NCBI GenBank assembly: GCA_021234155.1
Contig: JAJEKV010000268.1
Span: 372,001-436,000, forward strand
Length of the DNA stretch: 64,000 nucleotides
Origin: Isoetes taiwanensis
Lineage: Eukaryota > Streptophyta > Lycopodiopsida > Isoetales > Isoetaceae
Reading direction: 5' to 3'
Part shown: one piece after another, positions 1 to 11,295 of the stretch
Layout of the letters: each line of letters starts with the position of its first letter
Position numbering within the stretch: position 1 is the stretch's first letter
The notes under the pieces: model-generated
What the model was told of the DNA's origin: nothing
Seen by the model: only the letters and a program-made list of their open reading frames with translations
Databases searched by the model: none
Made by a program: the position numbers and the translations under genes

Positions 1-480
1 TTTGGTACGAAACTTCTTTGTCACAGCCTGAAGAATGTTTAGCACATAAGACAGTAAAATCATAGCTAAGATTTCAGTAGATAAATAAGAATGAATGCAT
101 TAGAAAATGTCTCGTCCATGTTTTTGTTCATTCATTGCTATAACTATAAGCGAGATCGTCCAAATAGCTTGACCGTCTGAAAATATGAACTATCGCAATT
201 CTGGGATCTGATATTTCTAACCACAATTGATCTGCTGGTTTCAGATTGTGCTCTTTGCAAAATCAGACCATATTTTGATAAGATCTTGCCTCCAAGTCCA
301 TTCAAACTGATGGGTGCAACCATCAGAACAATAAAAGTGCACATGCTCACAAAACTGAGCTCGACGTCAAATAGCCCATTGCAAGTGCAACGTTTATACG
401 AAGGCGAAGGCGCGGCGTTTAAGATAGAAGGAGGAACCCCAAAATGAAAACCTGGAGATGGATTTAGAAAACACTGATAG
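1..480. other. No gene recognised; possible LINE edge
   Basis: AT-rich sequence with no frame that resembles a protein. The first 15 bases are identical to bases within the LINE tail near 6634-6648, so the window may begin inside another decayed LINE copy; 15 bases is too short to prove this. Confidence 0.3.
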
Positions 481-485
481 ACAAT

Positions 486-704
486 CCAGCCTCAGCCTCC
501 GATCGAGAAGATGAGGATGAAGGCTGTGTTAAAGGAATGCAAGGATTTCCAAACGCTGGTTGTCTTAGGGTTTAGGTAGTTCCTCAGGTTTTCAAAAACA
601 CAGGTTTAGAGTATGGCGCTGATAAACGATCCAGCCTCAGCCTCCGATCGAGAAGATGAGGATAAAAGCTGTGTAAAAGGAATGCAAGGATTTCCAAATG
701 CAGG
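486..704 (+). repeat. Duplicated exon segment, two copies 145 bp apart
   Basis: A stretch of about 74 bp at 486-559 recurs at 631-704 with few changes. Both copies read in frame as an acidic peptide beginning PASASDREDED and passing through KGMQGFPNAG. Only the second copy lies behind an ATG and stays open. The first copy runs into a stop soon after. This looks like a local duplication of a coding segment. Confidence 0.75.
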
Positions 705-786
705 AGTCTTGGAATTTTCGGAGTCAGAAGGGCACATCATAGTTGTTGAAGCTACAGAAACGGATGAAAAGAGGTTTTTTGGGTAA
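613..786 (+). CDS. Small hypothetical frame or first exon, 57 aa
   Basis: An ATG at 613 opens a 57-codon frame ending in TAA at 784-786. The peptide is acidic (MALINDPASASDREDED at the start) and ends with a segment like HIIVVEATETDEKRFFG. I do not recognise a family. A possible splice donor (GG followed by GTAATA) overlaps the last codons, so this may be a first exon rather than a complete protein. The same strand carries another exon-like frame at 2009-2227 that could belong to the same gene, with a 1.2 kb intron containing a poly-A tract between them. The partial duplicate at 486-559 supports real coding history. Linking the two exons is an inference. Confidence 0.35.
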   Translation: MALINDPASASDREDEDKSCVKGMQGFPNAGVLEFSESEGHIIVVEATETDEKRFFG

Positions 787-1103
787 TATTGTCAGAGCAG
801 GATTTTGGAGCAGGCATTCTGATGCACTTTCTGCACAGGTTGCACTTATAGTAGCTTGCCTTCAAACCCGACGCTCGGATTCGCCAGCTAAAAGCGGTAG
901 AGGCTTTTCTGGGTTTACGATTTATCGGATCTTCCTTTTCACATATAGCGTAGATTCTTCAAAATTAGCCTGGCGCTTTGATAGAGCTGCGTTATGCTTC
1001 CTATTTCATCGTGTTCTTTGGCTATCCCTTTGCCGATTTGAGGATGCATCAAAGAAGATTTTTACAGGATGCAACTCCTGCCAGAGCTTTCAATCAGTTA
1101 AAA

Positions 1104-1142
<39 letters not shown>

Positions 1143-2006
1143 CGAAATTGAAGCCGAACTCCGGAAGGGTTTCTCTGTATCTGATTGCTCCTATAAAATG
1201 CTTCTTCGATCGACTGTACGCCTTCCTCAATCGCCAAATGCAAAGAAAACCACTGGAGGAAGAGCTAAGGACAAATAAAAAATTCCTTTTCTGAAAAAAA
1301 GCTCTTCAATAACAGCTGTAAAAAATTAATTCGAAGCATTAATTACTGGTGGATATCTTGGAAACTCAAAAAAATTATATTCTTGTAGAAACCCTTCCGT
1401 GCTTCAATGAAGAAACCCTTCCGGATTTTAGGGAAATTTGGAAGGGTTTTTTTTTTTAAATAACCCCAATTGGGGGGAGATAGTGTGAGCGGTTCTATCA
1501 GGTATGCTGCCGCCTTTGTTTGTGATGCCTTTTTTGCGTTTTGCATCTTTGTCATGCCTTTCTCCTTTCTTTAGTAAATGTCTAAATGCTAAATGTCCTA
1601 CTTTATACTTGGAGGCTATTTTTCTTTCAACATAAGGCTTTCCAAGACCCAATGTCACTTACCCATGCCTTTTTTGGTGGTTGGATTCTTTTTCCAATAT
1701 ATGTGTAAGGGAACTAGCAAATAGGGAACTAGCAAATATTCTGTTTAGTGCATCATTGGTCACGTTGCATGACATGGTTGGCGTCAATGAATCTCTTTTC
1801 TAGTGGTTCCAACAATGCGGTATATAATATTAAAAATGAAACATTTTTCAAATTACATATTCTCTGCACATCCATTAAAGGTGCATCTTCATTATTTAGA
1901 GATCAATGTTCCTTAATCTCGGCATAATGCTTCTGTGGATTCTATCATTGTGTGATATTATAGCTAGCATTTGATTTGATTTGCAATTATCTTTTGACGT
2001 GTGCAG
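787..2006. other. Intron-like or intergenic stretch with poly-A and hairpin
   Basis: Contains a 35-base A run (1107-1141) that could be the tail of a retroposed sequence. Also contains an inverted repeat with arms 1413-1428 and 1434-1449 built on AAACCCTTCC, with a further direct copy of that motif at about 1388. No convincing coding frame: the long plus frame across the A run owes much of its length to a poly-lysine stretch. Confidence 0.4.
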
Positions 2007-2008
2007 AG

Positions 2009-2227
2009 ATGGCACAGATGAAAGAAGACTACATCATTGAACTAAATCTAGATGACTTTTATGGATGGTGGATGAGCACTTTTGGTAACTCACCAGCCTT
2101 TGTATCGAGAGATGCTATATTGGAGGTCCTTTTGGATTTATTTCGTAATCTATATTATTCACAAAAATATCATCCTAGTGATGATGAAGCATCTTCAGTT
2201 ATAAATGATGTTAAATGTGATGTTTAA
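2009..2227 (+). CDS. Hypothetical terminal exon, 72 aa
   Basis: The frame follows a good acceptor (pyrimidine-rich, then GTGCAG at 2001-2006). It reads from an ATG at 2009 to TAA at 2225-2227. It contains a compact acidic-aromatic segment (LNLDDFYGWWMSTFGNSP) followed by an amphipathic helix (AILEVLLDLFRNLYY) and an acidic tail with DDEASSV, an arrangement that looks like a folded C-terminal domain. I cannot name the family. It may be the last exon of the gene starting at 613, or a fragment. The frame is intact, with no internal stops, which is unusual for this decayed neighbourhood. Confidence 0.45.
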   Translation: MAQMKEDYIIELNLDDFYGWWMSTFGNSPAFVSRDAILEVLLDLFRNLYYSQKYHPSDDEASSVINDVKCDV

Positions 2228-2829
2228 TGTATTGTGAACACGTGAACCTTCAATAACAAAAAGTAATGATCAACGATGTTAAAGACTGCGTAATTTTTAA
2301 ATAAAGGTGAGGACTGCACAAGTTTTGAACGAAAGAAATGTTCGCGTTCTTATAATAATTTGTATATTAATCCTATTATTATATTTCGTAGTATGTTAAT
2401 CCATGGTAGTCGATTATAGCACCTACCTATCATACGGGCGCAAAACAAACGGCAATTGTACAGGTTCGACTCCTGCATGTTCTTTCGCATCCCAAGAATG
2501 TCTAGAATTGAGAACTATTAAACTTTCGCGACAAAACTTCTTTTTGCAAAGAGGTTGGAGGAGAGAATGTTATACCATAAGGGCCGCGCAAAAATCTTGT
2601 ATATGTAAGAAGAAATGGGCTTAATGCAATATATATTATAGTAGGTGAAGAGACCATGGTGGTCGTGTTGTCACAATGAACAACACGCCTTCTTTCTTCA
2701 ATGAATGGGTCTTTCCATTGCTCCCAAGCATGTACTATCTGGTCGGAAAAAGGACTGCAAAAGACAGAATCAAGGTAGCTAAGTGATGCTACAGGAAAAA
2801 ACAATAAAATAAAAACCGATTTCTGCAGG

Positions 2830-2894
2830 CCTTTTTGGAAAACGCAGGTCTGAGAGCCTTTCTCAACTCGCGAGTCGAAAAAGGTAGCTCAAAG
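2830..2894 (+). repeat. Solitary copy of the palindromic 58-bp repeat
   Basis: This stretch matches the unit of the array at 17254-17608: a GCAGGTCTGAGAGCCTTTCTC segment split by an ACTCGCGAGT palindrome core, then GTAGCTCAAAG. It sits immediately before the gypsy reverse transcriptase relic. Confidence 0.7.
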
Positions 2895-2896
2895 AT

Positions 2897-3582
2897 TTAT
2901 CCTAGATACTCCACCTCCATGATTCCAAATTTGCACTTGTGAGACTTAGCAAAAAATTTATGGCAGCAAAATTTTTGCAAAGCCAATCGAAGGTGACGTC
3001 CATGCTCCTCCATCGTCTTACTGTAAATAACTATATCTTCAAAGAAGATGATGACAAAATTGTCAAGGAACTCGTGCAAAACATCATTCATGAGTCGCAT
3101 GAAAGTAGCGGGAGCATTAGTCAATTCAAAAGGCATTACAGTGAACTCATAATGGCCATATCTCGTCCTAAAGGTTGACTTATGGACGTCGCTCCTCTTT
3201 TATCCTTATCTGGTGATACCCTGACCAAAGGTTAATCTTGGAGAAATACTTAGCTCCTTGAAGCTGGTCCATTAGGTCATTCGCCCTTGGTAATGCATAT
3301 TGATTCTTGATGGTATGCTTATTCAATTGACAATAGTCAATGCACATCCTTAGGGTGCCATCCTTTTTCTTAACAAAAAAATAGGTGCCCCAAAAGGTGA
3401 GACACTCGACGGATGAATCCCAACTTAAGAAGGTCCTGCAACTGCTTCTTAAGTTCAGTTAATTTAGGTGTACTCATACGGTAAGGAGCCTTACTGGTAG
3501 GCTTTGTACCGGGCGCAAGTGCAATTTGATAATATTCGTGTAGGGCGTCTAACGGTTGGCGAGGACCTCCAAACACATACAC
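2897..3582 (-). mobile_element. Ty3/gypsy reverse transcriptase relic
   Basis: Minus-strand frames give a recognisable Ty3/gypsy reverse transcriptase. The N-terminal part (3370-3582) has [17 protein letters not shown] and [17 protein letters not shown] shifted frame (about 3180-3370) has [20 protein letters not shown]. The C-terminal part (2897-3136) has PFELTNAPATFMRLMNDVL and the region of the catalytic box. That box reads FFEDIVIYSK instead of the usual F-L/D-D-D-I pattern, so one of the two metal-binding aspartates is replaced. With at least two frame changes and this substitution the enzyme is dead. No integrase, gag or LTR could be tied to it nearby. The element family is established knowledge; the assignment is made from motifs only. 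Confidence 0.88.
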
Positions 3583-3599
3583 CCATACATTTGTACACT

Positions 3600-4540
3600 A
3601 CATATATACAATGTGATCCCCAACCTTTGCTTCTAAGCCGCATTCTAAACTAACAGTTAACTAAAACTTATTAGAAATCGAGCCGCGCTTAACAATGGCC
3701 AAGGGCACCCGAAATTGACATCCAATGGTCTGAGCCTACTGATGGACACCCTATATGAATACCAACAAAAACAATTGGGGGGGAAGGAGGGGGGATTTAA
3801 TTCAATGGTTTAATTTTTTGATATGATAAAGTTTCCTTCCAATGGTTTAATGTGTTGTGTATGTATGAGATGTTTGTATGAAATATATACACAATCCGTG
3901 CGAAATGTGTATGGAATGTGTATGGATTTCAAAGATTAAACAAGTTTTAAGATAAGCTGGTTATATCTATAACATATAATAGAATAGATTTTTTTAAGTC
4001 CACGAAGACCAAGAGGCCGCGGGACCCATACAATGTCCTAGTACAACCATTACTATTAGGATTCTACCTCGAAAGGTTTTCAAGGGAAAAACCTTTGCAG
4101 TAATGATGATACTAGACAAGCACGAAGAAAACATAAGTAGGCGATGATGACTACTGAGGGCTCAATAATTGAAGATGCTCATCTAGAACCTCAAGTATGT
4201 ATAATGCCAAGTCATGCATAGAAGGGGCTCGGAGAAGTTGTGGAAGCGTGGAATGGAATGCTAAAGTCAAATACAATTTCTGACCATCTCAAAAGCATGA
4301 CATCTTAGCAGAGTATGGCTTTCATCTTCAATAACCTGTAACTGGTAGCATGTACATAATCTCGCTTCTCGTGGCAATTGCGGCATCTCCCATCTACTTG
4401 TCTCAATTCATAGCTTGTAGGACCTTGTGCAAATTGATGCAATAGCTACAAGCTTTTTCCTAGACAAGGAAGCAAGCAAATAAGCTTGTGGTCCTGGTGC
4501 CAAAGTGGGATTTATATGTGTATGATAATGACAAGTTTTA
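3600..4540. other. No gene recognised
   Basis: AT-rich sequence between two retroelement relics. There is a G-run near 3778-3796, and local words TATGTATGAGATG/GTATGAAATA repeat loosely. Nothing supports a coding region. Confidence 0.4.
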
Positions 4541-4547
4541 TCTTGGG

Positions 4548-6320
4548 CTAAACTAACTGCATCCCATATCTTCTAAGAAAAACGACCATTGAGATACTGC
4601 TGCAAAAGCTCAAGATCAGAACTAGCAAGCACCATGCAGTGTTCCGGTTGCAAAGACCAGCGGGCAAACCATGCATTACAATTCCCTTTCCAACATCGTT
4701 CCAAACGTTGGGGAGATTCAGCCATCGCAAGTGTAAGAAAATGGTATCTATCATCGTCATGGCAGAATATTGAAGAGGCCAAAAACCTGTCTCTTGTAAA
4801 AGAATAGCATAGGGGCACTGTAGTTTTGACTCCTAGACTGTAAGTGAGAAATGACTTTTGCATCCCTTCCAAGCTCTCCCAAGCACTAGTACTAATGGCA
4901 GATCCCCAATGGCAGTACTAATGGCTCTCCCAAGCTTTTCGTGACCAACCATGAATCTCTACGTGAAAAGAATTGTTTTGCATTGCATAGAGTGCTCTCC
5001 AGCCAGCAGTCACACACTTGGTAATACATTGTTCCCAAAGTATGTTCTTACAGAACTCTACACCAAAATACTTGTAGCTATCTACAACTTCAACTTCGTG
5101 GCTATCATAGTGCAAAGTTGGAATAGTATGTCAAGAAGATTGAACTACCAAGAGCTTGATCTTTTGGAGATTAACATGCAGGCTTGTGTTCTCACAAAAA
5201 CTGTACAGAGCATGTAAATAATGTTGCATACTAGCAGCGATAAGTGCCATAAGCGAAACATCATCAGCATACATAAGTTGCCTAATGATATAATATCTAA
5301 ATGTGGGTCTCCGCCACCATGGTGATTAAGCCATTCTTCCATTTTGATCAATTTACACCCCAAAGAGTGTAGAAGATAAAGGGCAACCCTAATATACTCC
5401 AATATTGCTAGTGATTTGGGTACCCGATGCTGGAAACTCAGCAAAGATCCTATCATAGAGCCAATAAACTACATTTCGAAGGTCTTGTGGAACCCCGAGT
5501 GCTTGCAAGCACTGCCAAAGAAGCTCGTGAGGTACTGTATCAAAGACAGAAGTAAAATCCCAAAGCATATATAGAGGTCATGTTTCAAGCTTTGACTATG
5601 TTCAATAAGCATGCACAATATGAAAATATGGTCTATACTAGAATGGCCTCGATGAAAGCCTGCCTGTCCTACAGCATGTACACCAGTATATTCTGCGCAT
5701 GATGTCAACTGCTTCTCAGTAATACTGGCTAGGAGCTTGGAAAATATAGAACTGACCATGATCATGCGATAATCCGAAGGGTCATTCTTATCACCTGCTT
5801 TGTGAATTGGTACGACCTTACTGACAGCCCAAGTCTCTCACAATCCTTTTTGTAAAGCTTGATTTAAAAGAGCAGTGATGAGTGGAAGCAATAGTGAACC
5901 CTCCCATTTAAGCAATTCTGCTTGCAAACCTTGAAGATCAGGAGACTTGCTATTGGATAGATGTCGTAGACCTTCTTTGACTTCCTCCTCTGTGAATTGA
6001 AAAATATTACCTACCAAAGGAGGCACATAATTAAGAATCTCAGGATGATCATATAATTGGACCAATCGCTCATCCCATTGCTGCCTAGAAATGTGTCCAA
6101 GAGTAAGACGTGGTCGATATAATATTTTGTGCCAGAAGGTTCAAGGCTCACATAGCAGCAATTCAAACATTTGCTTTGAATGCTCAACAACAAAGCGTGC
6201 CTTCTTGCGTTTTAACACAGACTTAAATTTTTGATGGCATTATGACGTGTATCTAGCTCAATCATTATTTGCAAGTGTTTTTTAAGCTGCTTGCATTCTA
6301 CATCGAACCATGCATTTCTA
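4548..6320 (-). mobile_element. LINE (non-LTR) reverse transcriptase relic
   Basis: Read on the minus strand from about 6320 downward, several frames together give the ORF2 of a plant LINE. First comes a linker with RNAWFDVECKQLKKHLQ. Then the fingers region (EEEVKEGLRHLSNSKSPDLQGLQAELLKW, 5838-6065). Then SSIFSKLLASITEKQL and QAGFHRGHSSIDHIF (5469-5765). Then a piece with FDTVPHELLWQCLQALG-like sequence. Then the catalytic box YADDVSLMAL near 5250, and a C-terminal part with DSYKYFGVEF (4918-5115) and SFLTYSLGVKTTVPLCYS (4573-4872). The catalytic YADD is still present, but frame changes and stops separate the blocks. Endonuclease and 3' tail are not visible. The order of blocks matches a single inserted copy. 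A plus-strand LINE tail abuts its 5' side. Confidence 0.88.
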
Positions 6321-6389
6321 GGAAAGGATTTTCTACTAGCCAGGGTTTCTTCTATGTATAAATTGCTTCTGCATTCTGAAATTTTGTCT

Positions 6390-6780
6390 CCGTCTAATAT
6401 ATGGCGTCTTCAGGTCCATCAACCACAATGGAAAAGTGTTTGGACATGGGTACATCCCAAAGTGGCGGTTTTGTGGTGGCAAGTGACTCTACAGATGTCT
6501 CAGAGTCAACAAGCTGGTCCATAAAATTGATAATCGAATTTCAGAGCTCGATCCTTTATATATGCAAAGGGTTGAGAGTATTGAGCATTGTTTTTTCTTG
6601 TGTGAGCGGCTTCGGGAAATTTGGATTTTCTGGTTTGGTACGAAACTTTTTAGAATTTTTGTTAAGCTATTTTCCTAAGGTTTTGATGGTTTTGGTAGCC
6701 GGTAAAAACTTCCGGCTATCTAAAAATTAAAAGAAGTTTTTTTGGTCTAATTTTTTTCCTTTTCGTATGACTTTAGGTTC
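6390..6780 (+). mobile_element. LINE C-terminal zinc-knuckle (zf-RVT-like) fragment
   Basis: Plus-strand frames read NIWRLQVHQPQWKSVWTWVH then PKVAVLWWQ, and after a frame change KLVHKIDNRISELDPLYMQ, ESIEHCFFLCERLREIW and FWFGTKLFRIFVKLFS. The H-C-F-F-L-C spacing and the W residues are typical of the zinc-binding C-terminal domain that follows the reverse transcriptase in plant LINEs. The copy is truncated at its 5' side where it meets the opposite-strand LINE at about 6320-6390. A purine- and T-rich tail follows to about 6790. Confidence 0.75.
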
Positions 6781-6790
6781 CCTATTTTTA

Positions 6791-8870
6791 GTGTGATTCT
6801 TGTGATGGGGGCCGGCGCCTGCGATGCCACGATTGCTAAGCACAACTATCAATTTTAACTTCTGGCAGTGTTCTTAAACCCAGCTCTTCGTCGGCCCATG
6901 GCAGCCATTGATGTTACGATGAGCAGCAGGTGATTCTTGAAATACATAGAGCATACAAAATTCGACGACTGCTAGGTCACAAAGCTATCTCAGGTAATTC
7001 CTTTGTCTAACGTAGTTGCATTTTTGCCATCTTTGCCTTCATCGTCTGTAAACCCTCATTTTTAGATTTTGCTTTTCTGGATAAGGTCTCTCTCCATGGC
7101 CAGACTTCGTTTGAGTGCATGCAATCTTGGTGCCTGCATTGTGGCAAGCATGCTACTGTGTGCAGATATCATGATGATATGCTCAGGCGATGGCATGGAG
7201 AGCATTGACATCCAGAGCTTTGTCCAATCAACAACATCTTCCTTTATGAGTTCAGCCTTATGTGCTTATGAAGTATAGGAGGTTTCTGAAGAATATTAGG
7301 CACAAATCCTCCTTCACGATCCTTTCCGTTTAAATGTATGCATCCATGTTTGCATTGATGATGGTATTGTTATACAACTATGTTGGATGTAGATCAAAGT
7401 GGCTATACTTTTTGGGGCAATGGATAAAGGAAATCATTTCTAGAGATATTCAATTTATTTTGAATTATGCTGATTATTCTTGAGAATGCCATGGCTGAAG
7501 ATTATGGACATTGTATGGATTGTTTTAAACACAAAAGAGAGGTAGCTAACATAGAAGAGAGGAACATCAAGCAGGCAAACATAGTTTCAATAATATAAAA
7601 CGAATGGTAGTTTTTAAGTCCAAGAAACCATAGGCAAAACTGTTGTTAATTTACTGTATTCAATCTCCATATGACTCAACCATTATAGAGGAGGAAAGAG
7701 GTTTATGGAAGCACATTCTTATACATCAAGTTTTAGTTTTTAAGTCCAAGAAACCACAGGCAAAACCGTTGAAAATTTACTGTATCCAATCTCTATAGAC
7801 TCAGCCATTATAGCGGAGGAAAGAGGTTTATGGAAGCACATTCTCATATATCAAGGTTTAGCTATATTCTGACTTTCTCCACTGCTCAGTTAGTCCTTAT
7901 ATACTACAAGTCTAGAAAACCTGAACCTTACATCTTCAGCAGGCCAAGTAGGCAGAGGTCAGAAAAATTAGCAATGATCCAAAGGTAGGTCTCTGCATGA
8001 TAGCATGTAGGCCAGGTAGGTAGAGGCTAGAAAAAATAGCAATAATTCAGATGTAGGGCCAGTTTATATCATGATGTTATATTTTCTTTCCTTTACATTT
8101 CGGTTTCAATTTGCAGGCATATTGGTGTTGAAGCTCATTTTTCTGACAGCTCCTTACCTCTTTTCACTGTCTGTCGCATTGGATTCAACAGTCGGTAGTT
8201 GCTTGCTACTTTGTTAAATATGGATACTTTTCAGAATCTGGAATTTATGCTGCATCTCTTTGTTTTCCAAAGCAATATGGTTCGCATATAGTTCTATCTG
8301 AATTAAGCCATCGAATCACATGATAGATTATGTTTATTCACTTTCTAGAGTGCTTTTGATTTATTCAGCATAAAGCACCCGAGGAGGTCACATTCCTGAC
8401 TATTTTAAGAGGTACGCAATACTATCATTATGAATATTATATGTTTATGTCAATGATAGCAACTTGCTATAAGAGTAACTGATAAAGTGTCTGTAGTCTT
8501 GCTTTAGAGTACTTGCCAATAAGTGGGCACTTTCCCATACAAAATGTCATTTGTTTCATGACACCTGCTAGAAAGCTATATCTCGATGTTGGATATCAAT
8601 AGCAGCACTATTTCTTAGGCCTTTTGTTCTCAATGCTTTAAAAAAAAAAAACAGTTTCAATTAAAGTCGCAGATATTTTGTTACGGTACGATGTGGAATG
8701 TGCAACCTATCGCTTTTAAGCTTCTAATACAGATCAACTTCCATGACCAGAATGCAGACCTTATCAAATGTCCCATCAGGAAACATTAAGAAATAGAGGT
8801 GCATTTGCCTTCCTTGGCACCACAACAATCCTACCTTTGTTGGCAGGTTTAGTGAATGTTTTTGAGACAT
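6791..8870. other. Mostly non-coding; unassigned frame at 7069-7278
   Basis: An open plus frame of 69 codons (7069-7278) is not recognisable and has no supporting splice or family evidence. A short exon-like piece (VILEIHRAYKIRRLLGHKA) ends at a possible donor near 6990. The rest is AT-rich with the 127-bp duplication described separately and a weaker duplication at 7930-8080. Confidence 0.3.
7607..7860. repeat. 127-bp tandem duplication
   Basis: Two adjacent copies (7607-7733 and 7734-about 7860) begin TAGTTTTTAAGTCCAAGAAA and share GAGGTTTATGGAAGCACATT near their ends. They differ by scattered substitutions, so the duplication is not recent. Confidence 0.85.
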
Positions 8871-9561
8871 GTCTCAATAGCCTTTGATGCAATAGATGTA
8901 TCTCTTTCTGCCATGGTTCAAGATGGAGGGATTATCTATAGATCCCAACGTTGTTTTGAAGGTCATTGGGTTAAATAAGAGTAGCTTCCCTTTAAGATGC
9001 ATGTCGAAAATTTTCCCTTTTAGCAATTTTTGGCATGCATGCCACAATTGCTCTAATGATTTGCTGTTCATGCCAATTTACAAACCTCAAGGTGATTGTC
9101 TAAAGAGTGTGCTACAAGATTTGCTATGATGTGGAAGTATTCTGGGTCTATTTGTATGTCTGACACTCTTTAACTTTAGCTTCTTATATGTAAGGATCTT
9201 AATCTTCTTTTGCAGGCTCTTACGTGCAAGGATCTTATGGTTTTTCTTCAATGCAGATATCACATATATTCAGCATGGTTATGTAAGCATTGTGTTTCTG
9301 TGAAGCTTTCAAATCGGTTCTGGAGTTGAGGTTGGTTGAAGCAGCAAGTAACAAATAAGTGTCAATGAAAATCTAACTCCTTTGGGAGGTATGCCTGATG
9401 TCAAGATTGTTCTTTCATTTTCAAATCTTTTCTTCACTTTATTTCTGCGTACAACTGTCACCTAGCTAATACTTCCAGAGCTTTATGTTATGTACTTTAT
9501 TTCAGTTAGATTTCACAAAATTATCAATAAACAACATTAACTGCATACTCCTTGATGTATG

Positions 9562-9714
9562 CAGAGTTTTGTGGGACATCATGGCACTGATACATATGAC
9601 AGGGAGGGTGGATCCAAATATGGTGGGGCAAATGGGAGCTATTGTTTTTCAACTTAACTATGGCAGTTTATGCCTATATCCGCATGCTTGATACACAGAT
9701 CTACATGATGCTTT
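9562..9714 (+). pseudogene. Exon-like fragment, glycine-rich protein
   Basis: After an acceptor-like ATGTATGCAG the plus strand reads SFVGHHGTDTYDREGGSKY then GGANGSY before a stop. Two readings compete: the C-terminal exon of a glycine/tyrosine-rich RNA-binding protein, or the heme-pocket exon of an ascorbate peroxidase (TYD followed by GGANGS resembles that family). Neither is proved. The 3' half is tandemly duplicated. Confidence 0.3.
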
Positions 9715-9793
9715 GGGAGCTATCGATTTCAACCCAACTATGGCCGTTTATATCGATCCTCATGCTTGATGCACATATCTGAATGACACTTTG
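9634..9793. repeat. 81-bp tandem duplication
   Basis: Copies at 9634-9714 and 9715-about 9793 both start GGGAGCTAT and contain AACTATGGC and ATGCTTGAT. The second copy restores a phenylalanine-glutamine-proline-asparagine reading that the first has lost to a stop. Confidence 0.8.
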
Positions 9794-10290
9794 GAACATA
9801 CGAGACTCTGCGGCTACAGAGACTCATGTAACATGCATCAATTGCTCAATTGCTCGCATCATATAATTTGTCCTTTCATGTATAAGCAACTGCTTATGCA
9901 CAAACCTGCTACATGATTTCTCTGCTCAAGTGTTATGATTGCAACATTTGCTCTAGCATCGTGAAATACTTATGTTCAATCCTATATGACAATATAGCTT
10001 TGAGGTATTTATAAGCATTGAGGCACAAACCATATATAGTTGTAGGTGCACATGATTGTAGAAATAGCCGTGGCATAGCTAGAAAGCGTAATATCTCAAA
10101 TCGGTCAGGTTGTTACATGATGTTCTTTGAAATTTGTCCAAGCCCACTTTCTTCTTTTCAAAATGCTGCTCCTGAAAACTCTGAGACAAAATTCGAGCTC
10201 CGAAAGTGAGACAAAATCTAAGCATCGAAAGCAAGTTGCTTAAGTTTATTGTGGATATTGAGACATGCAGAGCAGATTGCATTGTTGAAG

Positions 10291-11040
10291 TTTTTTTTTT
10301 TTTTTTTTTTTTTTTTTGAAGGAAAGAAAATTTTTATTAAAAGATAGGAAGAATTACAAAGATAGGTCTCACATAGACCAGATAAAATTTAAGCACAAAG
10401 ATCTCATGTAGATCAGATTTCATATCCATAATTTCTGTACTAATCTGCCTTTCTCAACATCTTCTTCTATCTATCCAGTACTACATGATTAAAACCAATC
10501 TTCCTGTTTAGATAAAATACTATAGGAGCTTAGCACAAGCTTTCCAGGAACTACGCAAATAAGTCGCGGAATGCTCCAAAAACCTTCTTGCAAAACTAAA
10601 ATGAAGAGAAAAGAGTTGAAGAGTAATCGACCAATTCTCCCCAAGATCGTTTTCGTGAGAAGCCCAACTGCTTCAAATTATGATCCGATTCGCAATTTTT
10701 CTCTGTAATGCAAAATTGAAAGGAGATGCTTTGCATTGTAGGGATGTGCGGTCCACCAACCTGTAAAGCTAGACACACAGCCAAACACCAAAACCTCCCT
10801 AAATTTTGGTTCATGATATCGGATCGATATGGAAGCGTCTTCCCGGACACGCTTATCTCCCCTAGCTCGGCAATCTCGTAAAAATTAAGCATCCTGTTCC
10901 TAAACCGTAAAATCGAAATCAAGAATTTACCCCGACTCCTTCCGAACAACATTCTTAGATCTTTCCACTAGAAAAAAGAGCAAGAGGAAGGGGAAAAAGC
11001 CAAAGATTCGGAAGATCCACCATAGATTAGACTGCCTTAA
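10291..11040 (-). mobile_element. LINE-type 3' end with 27-base oligo-T
   Basis: On the minus strand the sequence ends in AATAAAAATTTTCTTTCC followed by a run of 27 A (plus-strand T, 10291-10317). That is the usual 3' end of plant LINEs or of a retroposed polyadenylated transcript. Immediately inside are two related words, AGACCTATCTTTGTAATTC and AGATCTTTGTGC. A minus frame at 10596-10952 is open for 118 codons but not recognisable. The right boundary is a guess from the change in composition near 11040. A processed pseudogene of an unknown transcript is the alternative. Confidence 0.55.
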
Positions 11041-11295
11041 ATATATTTACATGAGAACTGCTCTCTTTATGTTTCCGCTTAAAATGCTACCTTATAGGTC
11101 AGATGCCTTTTAGGATCTTGATAAACAAGAAAATGGTAAATTCCGAAAAACTTACATGATATTGCTCATCCGCTTTTTAGCAAAATCGGGCCAACGTTAG
11201 TGGCATCAGTAAAAACAATGGGACCGCCTTGAAGCAGTTTCAGGCAAGCAATCCGGAACATTCTTTAAAAGATAAGAAAGATCCACCTAAATTTG

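Noticed and set aside
743-1294. 183-codon plus-strand open frame
   Set aside because: Its length depends on reading a 35-base A run as poly-lysine, and neither half resembles a protein family.
2411-2482. tRNA-like B-box (GGTTCGACTCC) suggesting a tRNA or SINE
   Set aside because: No matching acceptor stem or A-box at the right distance; the T-stem has a mismatch. A chance B-box is likely.
8874-9129. Opposite-strand frames resembling retroelement protein
   Set aside because: Some residues recall retrotransposon polyproteins, but no block is diagnostic on either strand.
9562-9714. Firm call of ascorbate peroxidase
   Set aside because: Similarity rests on about ten residues (TYD...GGANGS), and a glycine-rich RNA-binding protein fits equally well.
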